DNA from: an uncultured bacterium
GTDB lineage: Bacteria > Patescibacteriota > Minisyncoccia > Phycocordibacterales > GWA1-40-21
NCBI GenBank assembly: GCA_903824735.1
Contig: CAIJXO010000020.1
Coordinates: 1-8,122, forward strand
Reading direction: 5' to 3'
DNA length: 8,122 nt
Position 1 is the first letter of the stretch. Each line of letters starts with the position of its first letter. Below are positions 5,761-8,122 of this stretch, one piece after another. The notes under the pieces are model-generated. The model was given only the letters and a program-made list of their open reading frames with translations, ran no database searches and was not told where the DNA came from. Made by a program: the position numbers and the translations under genes.

Positions 5761-6141
5761 TTATTTTTTATTTTTATCGAGATAGCTTTGTAAAATGATG
5801 GCCGCCGCTGAGGCATCAAGCATATCATTTTGACCAGTGATCTGACTAGCTTGGACCGAGGTCATAAATTCTGGTTCGTAAATCACTTTTGTGCCTACCG
5901 CTTCAAGTTGCTTACGAAAGCCTTCGATTTTCCACATGATTTCGTTAATCTTGCCGTGATAATCGCGCGATTCACCCATAATTACTGTCGCGATATTATT
6001 CTGGATACATAGATCCATTATGTTTCTCAACAAGTCAGAATCATTAGCCAGAACTACTTTTGGGAAAGCAATCTTCCCTTCCTCATCTGACATGGCGATA
6101 CCCACTCGTTTTTGTCCGAAATCAATTCCTAAGTAGCGCAT
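5761..6141 (-). CDS. ruvX: RuvX/YqgF family putative Holliday junction resolvase
   Basis: A 126-residue RNase H-fold protein of the RuvX/YqgF family (usual length 130-150). Residues 5-18 (GIDFGQKRVGIAMS) carry the first catalytic aspartate, Asp7. VIMGESRDYHG (53-63) takes the place of the usual VGLP block, YEPEFMTSVQA (88-98) holds the second acidic position, and MLDASAAAIILQSYLD (107-122) holds the third, Asp109. Bacterial family members act in pre-16S rRNA 5' processing and possibly junction resolution. The usual second motif, DER.TT.A, is changed to EPE.MTS.A: acidity is kept but the arginine is lost. The gene begins 12 nt after the secreted repeat protein stop and ends 1 nt before the tRNA-binding gene. 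Confidence 0.88.
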   Translation of the reverse strand: MRYLGIDFGQKRVGIAMSDEEGKIAFPKVVLANDSDLLRNIMDLCIQNNIATVIMGESRDYHGKINEIMWKIEGFRKQLEAVGTKVIYEPEFMTSVQASQITGQNDMLDASAAAIILQSYLDKNKK

Positions 6142-6153
6142 TATTATCTTGTA

Positions 6154-7356
6154 TTAGAGAGCGTCAATTGCTTCACCGGCCAAGTCACGAGCTTCGTCAG
6201 CTAAATCTTCTGCTTCGTCATAATCTTCATCGTCAAAAGCGTCACGAGCATCGTCGAGAGCGTCACGAGCATCGTCAAGCAGATCCTCTGCATCGCCTAC
6301 ATCGTCGCCGTCATCGTCAGCTTCAGTAATATCGTCTTGGGCATCGTCAATTGCCTCTTCCGCGTCATCAATAGCGTCCTCGACTCTATCTTTTTCATCA
6401 TTTTCACCAATCGCATCCACGGCATCATCAGCTAAATCAGAAGCTTCGTCAGCCAATTCCTCAGCTAAATCATAATCTTCATCGTCAAATGCATCTTTCG
6501 CTTCCTCAAGCTTATTCTTGGCATCTTCCAAAATATCCTCGGCTTCAGCTACATCCTCATCATTATCATCAGCATCCTCTATTTCCGCTTCAGCGCTATC
6601 AATGTCATCCTCGGCGTCATCTATTGCCTGATCGACTTCATCTTCGTCCGACTCACCACCAGCATCTTCAAAGGCATCCTCCGCGTTCTTAAACGAAGCT
6701 TTTGCTGAATCTAAAGCCTCGACAAAGTCATTATCAAAAAAGGCTTGCACCGCATCAAATAAATCCTCCTTTGCATCCTCGATATTACTCTCAGCAGAAG
6801 CAGTATCGCCTTCACTGTCGTCAATCTGATCCTCAGCATTATCGATCATCTCCAAAGCGTTTTGAATCTCGTCAATCACATCTTGCTTCTCAGCTGTATT
6901 GACAGTACCACCGCTCTTCACTTGCGACCTTAAAGAAGCGACTTCGTTGTTAAGCTTGGTAATAGTAGTGATGAGACCTATTACATCAGTATTCTGACTT
7001 ACGGAAGCGGGTGAGGTTGTAGGAGAAGTAATACCGTTTACAAGCAGATTATATTTTGCACGTGATCCAGCACCAAAATAACCAATGGCCGGCGTAAGAC
7101 CATTCGCCGCTTGCCACTTACTTACGGCCACACGAGTTAGATCACGAAAAAGACTAGTCTCACTTTCAGGAGAACCGACGCCGGTTTCAGCAATTTTAAA
7201 ACCGTTGGTATTTAAATACTTTTGCAAACAGCGGACATCTTCACCGGTTGAGCCAAGCTCAAGGTCACGAGTAAAATTACAGTTGGTGGCTGCACTTGCA
7301 TCAAAAGCGATAATCGAGAGTGCGAGAACAAAAAGAAATGTAAATATTTTTTTCAT
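6154..7356 (-). CDS. Secreted protein with peptidoglycan-binding domain and three acidic heptad-rich repeats
   Basis: A 400-residue exported protein. The signal peptide (MKKIFTFLFVLALSIIAFDASA, 1-22) has a likely ASA|AT cleavage site. Residues about 26-105 form a peptidoglycan_binding_1-like domain (LELGSTGEDVRCLQKYL, then FRDLTRVAVSKWQAANGL and YFGAGSRAKYN), with Cys26 and Cys43 possibly disulfide-bonded. A Ser/Thr/Pro linker (106-122) and a short coiled coil (about 126-146, ITTITKLNNEVASLRSQV) follow. The rest is three imperfect copies of about 75-80 residues (about 156-231, 238-316, 320-400), extremely rich in Asp, Glu and Ala, with DAFDDEDYD..AE.LADEA.DLA shared by copies 2 and 3. The protein should be very acidic and mostly helical. 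No anchor or sortase signal follows. A cell-wall-associated spacer, adhesin or cation-binding protein is plausible, but its function is unknown. It is the first gene of the operon. Confidence 0.88.
   Translation of the reverse strand: MKKIFTFLFVLALSIIAFDASAATNCNFTRDLELGSTGEDVRCLQKYLNTNGFKIAETGVGSPESETSLFRDLTRVAVSKWQAANGLTPAIGYFGAGSRAKYNLLVNGITSPTTSPASVSQNTDVIGLITTITKLNNEVASLRSQVKSGGTVNTAEKQDVIDEIQNALEMIDNAEDQIDDSEGDTASAESNIEDAKEDLFDAVQAFFDNDFVEALDSAKASFKNAEDAFEDAGGESDEDEVDQAIDDAEDDIDSAEAEIEDADDNDEDVAEAEDILEDAKNKLEEAKDAFDDEDYDLAEELADEASDLADDAVDAIGENDEKDRVEDAIDDAEEAIDDAQDDITEADDDGDDVGDAEDLLDDARDALDDARDAFDDEDYDEAEDLADEARDLAGEAIDAL
6157..6891 (-). repeat. Three tandem approximately 240-bp coding repeats in the secreted acidic protein
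   Basis: At protein level the copies correspond to about 6664-6891, 6409-6645 and 6157-6399, and all run from a (V/I)xxAIDDAE-type opening to an A.DA(I/F/L) ending. Copy 1, nearest the N-terminus, is the most divergent. Copies 2 and 3 share the DAFDDEDYD core. Within copy 3 the 17-nt word GCGTCACGAGCATCGTC occurs at 6239-6255 and again at 6260-6276, a 21-nt (7-codon) period matching a coiled-coil heptad (DDARDAL, DDARDAF). Confidence 0.75.
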
Positions 7357-7386
7357 ATTAAATTAAATTAGCTACTAACTCCTCCT

Positions 7387-7415
7387 ATTATCGCACAAAA
7401 TGCAATATTAGAAAA
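7387..7415 (-). promoter_or_regulatory. Candidate extended -10 promoter of the repeat protein-ruvX-dedA operon
   Basis: On the minus strand, GATAAT (7387-7392) is preceded by TGC (extended -10) and lies 17 nt after a weak TTTTCT (7410-7415). Transcription would start near 7380, giving a leader of about 24 nt before the ATG at 7356. It lies just past the terminator of the GC-rich gene, which fits the start of a new operon. AGGAGG at 7381-7386 lies mostly upstream of this start point and 24 nt from the ATG, so it is unlikely to be the ribosome site. Confidence 0.45.
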
Positions 7416-7419
7416 GAAA

Positions 7420-7463
7420 TAGACAAAAGAAGAGACCCCGCGCCAAACGGTGGACGCGGGGTC
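7420..7463 (-). terminator. Strong rho-independent terminator of the GC-rich gene
   Basis: GACCCCGCG (7434-7442) pairs perfectly with CGCGGGGTC (7455-7463), a 9-bp nearly all-GC stem with an inner CCA/TGG extension. On the minus strand it is followed by CTCTTCTTTTGTCT. It starts 21 nt after the stop of the gene at 7485-7934 and closes off that gene from the operon that begins just beyond it. Confidence 0.85.
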
Positions 7464-7484
7464 CTTCCATTTGTTCGCGAGGCC

Positions 7485-7934
7485 TCAGATGAGGCTCAGT
7501 TCCCCCCGGCGATCGATGATGACCGCCTGTCCGTGGTGTACGGTCGGGATATGGGAACTGATACTGCAGAACTGCAACGGCATATACCGCCGCAGGAATA
7601 GGTTCGCAAAATCCGTCGAGAGGACGACGGCAAGGTTGCGCACCCGCTGGTGATAGTCGCGGACGACTCGAATTGTATGCCGCGCCGCGCAGCCGTAGCT
7701 CGTGCTGCACAGTAACGGTTCCATACAGAAGTTCACACGCAGTTCGCGTGACACGATTGCGGCGCCCGCGGTCGCCATAGGCGAAGTTGGCGCCAGGATC
7801 AATGACGCTCTGGGCGTCGCGGGCACATACTCGCGGAAACGCTCCGCCAGGCTCACCACCATTTGCTCCTCTCCCGGCGGCAGACAGCGCACACCTTCCA
7901 CCAGGTCAAGACACAAGATAACTAATCTGTTCAC
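7485..7934 (-). CDS. GC-rich gene for a putative catalytically dead SixA-like histidine phosphatase
   Basis: A 149-residue protein starting at GTG, chosen because AGGAG lies 5 nt upstream (7940-7944). The open frame continues upstream to 8039, but that part runs through AT-rich IS-flanking DNA. I do not recognise the protein with confidence. Its layout resembles small SixA-type histidine phosphatases: an opening strand RLVILCLDLVEG, then PPGEEQMVVSLAERFREYV (usually LTERGREQA..LA.RL), then ASLILAPTSPMATAGAAIV (usually D.ILSSP..RARQTA.I), then LAVVLSTDFANLFLRR (usually VLLVGHNPGL..L), then a final strand before RRGELSLI. At every catalytic place the key residue is missing: no RHG, no arginine after TSP, no His in VLSTD. 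Base composition (about 62-67% GC in sampled lines) is unlike the neighbours. It could be a pseudoenzyme, an acquired gene of another family, or an eroding one. Confidence 0.6.
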   Translation of the reverse strand: MNRLVILCLDLVEGVRCLPPGEEQMVVSLAERFREYVPATPRASLILAPTSPMATAGAAIVSRELRVNFCMEPLLCSTSYGCAARHTIRVVRDYHQRVRNLAVVLSTDFANLFLRRYMPLQFCSISSHIPTVHHGQAVIIDRRGELSLI

Positions 7935-7969
7935 GATATCTCCTGCAACTATTTCTGCTTTTCTTTCGT

Positions 7970-8122
7970 CCCTCACCAAGTGTGAAAATTCTTGTTTGAA
8001 ATGCAACTCATGTATAAGATAAATATATGAGAAAAACATTTAAGCATTTGGACTTTCACGCTCGAGACCGCCTTGAGGGTTTGTGGCGTGCTGGACATAG
8101 ACAGACAGAGATTGCCAAGATA
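7970..8122 (+). mobile_element. Left end of an IS30-family insertion sequence (approximate boundary)
   Basis: The transposase start at 8027 shows that an insertion sequence enters the window from the right. The outer boundary cannot be fixed because the other terminal repeat is outside the window. The stretch TTGTTTGAAATGCAACTC (7992-8009) resembles the TTGAA..TGCAAC type of terminal repeat seen in IS30-family elements, so the end probably lies between about 7960 and 7995. Target-site duplication cannot be checked here. Confidence 0.5.
8027..8122 (+). CDS. IS30-family transposase, N-terminal part (continues beyond the window)
   Basis: Thirty-two codons are present, starting MRKTFKHLDFHARDRLEGLW and continuing RAGHRQTEIAKI. 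This is the N-terminal helix-turn-helix of IS30-type transposases (usual form YKHLTLEERYxIxxLLxAGxSxxEIAKxLGR), which binds the terminal inverted repeats. The DDE catalytic core would follow outside the window. It is the only plus-strand gene here. There is no Shine-Dalgarno. Possible weak promoter boxes are TTGAAA (7996-8001) with GATAAA (8018-8023) 16 nt later, which would place the mRNA start at the ATG. Whether the full element is intact cannot be seen. Confidence 0.88.
   Translation, partial: MRKTFKHLDFHARDRLEGLWRAGHRQTEIAKI

Noticed and set aside
6157..6891. CRISPR-like or intergenic tandem repeats
   Set aside because: The repetition is protein-coding (acidic heptads in one open frame) and imperfect, without uniform repeats and unique spacers.
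6060..6902. Plus-strand open frames opposite the acidic repeat protein
   Set aside because: They are His/Arg/Leu-rich mirror images of the Asp/Glu/Ala repeats, caused by the repetitive codon pattern, with no domain pattern.
7381..7386. AGGAGG as the ribosome site of the secreted repeat protein
   Set aside because: It is 24 nt from the ATG, an in-frame stop lies between, and the predicted transcription start is at or inside it. There is also no alternative start codon closer to it in frame.
7408..7710. Second long minus-strand frame in the GC-rich region
   Set aside because: It is a stop-poor shadow frame in GC-rich DNA. It reads through the terminator hairpin and has an Arg/Pro-rich product with no domain pattern.
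2103..8008. TTGCATTT seen three times (near 2103, 7398 and 8001, minus strand) as a shared regulatory motif
   Set aside because: One copy lies in the presumed IS terminal repeat and another does not fit promoter spacing, so coincidence in AT-rich DNA is the simpler reading.
7485..8039. Longer 184-residue version of the GC-rich gene beginning at 8039
   Set aside because: The added 35 residues run through AT-rich DNA that includes the IS end and overlap the transposase start. The GTG at 7934 has a well-spaced AGGAG and marks where composition changes.

Overview
This window looks like chromosomal DNA of an AT-rich bacterium, probably a Patescibacteria/CPR lineage such as Parcubacteria. That placement is inference. 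It rests on the small PilM/PilN/PilO-like proteins, a secreted peptidoglycan-binding-domain protein with acidic repeats, few Shine-Dalgarno sites, a tRNA gene without encoded CCA, and compact minus-strand operons. TGA is used as a normal stop, for example at the end of the PilN-like gene, so the TGA=Gly codes of some CPR groups do not apply.

All confident genes except the last lie on the minus strand, so transcription runs from high to low coordinates. Bases 1-2075 hold a Fic-domain protein, a LivH-type branched-chain amino acid ABC permease and the 5' part of a LivK-type binding protein. The Fic gene sits 3 nt upstream of livH. Bases 2076-2220 are non-coding and carry two inverted repeats and the fic promoter. 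A tRNA-Arg(UCU) gene follows at 2221-2292, with its own near-consensus promoter.

Bases 2325-7356 form one run of eight tightly packed genes. In transcription order they are a secreted peptidoglycan-binding acidic repeat protein, RuvX, a stand-alone MetRS-C-terminal-like tRNA-binding protein, a DedA membrane protein, PilM-like, PilN-like and PilO-like proteins, and a one-TM 95-residue protein in the place where PilP is often found. A strong extended -10 promoter at the dedA/pilM junction suggests the pilus sub-operon can be transcribed separately.

Bases 7434-7934 are clearly different: GC-rich (about 62-67% in two lines counted, against about 37% in one sampled pil-region line and 20% in the AT-rich line at the repeat-protein start). 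They hold one minus-strand gene with a canonical Shine-Dalgarno and GTG start and a strong terminator of its own. Its product resembles a SixA-type histidine phosphatase stripped of its catalytic residues. It lies next to the 5' end of an IS30-family transposase gene (plus strand, cut off by the window edge). This GC-rich cassette beside an insertion sequence is the clearest candidate for something acquired or undescribed.
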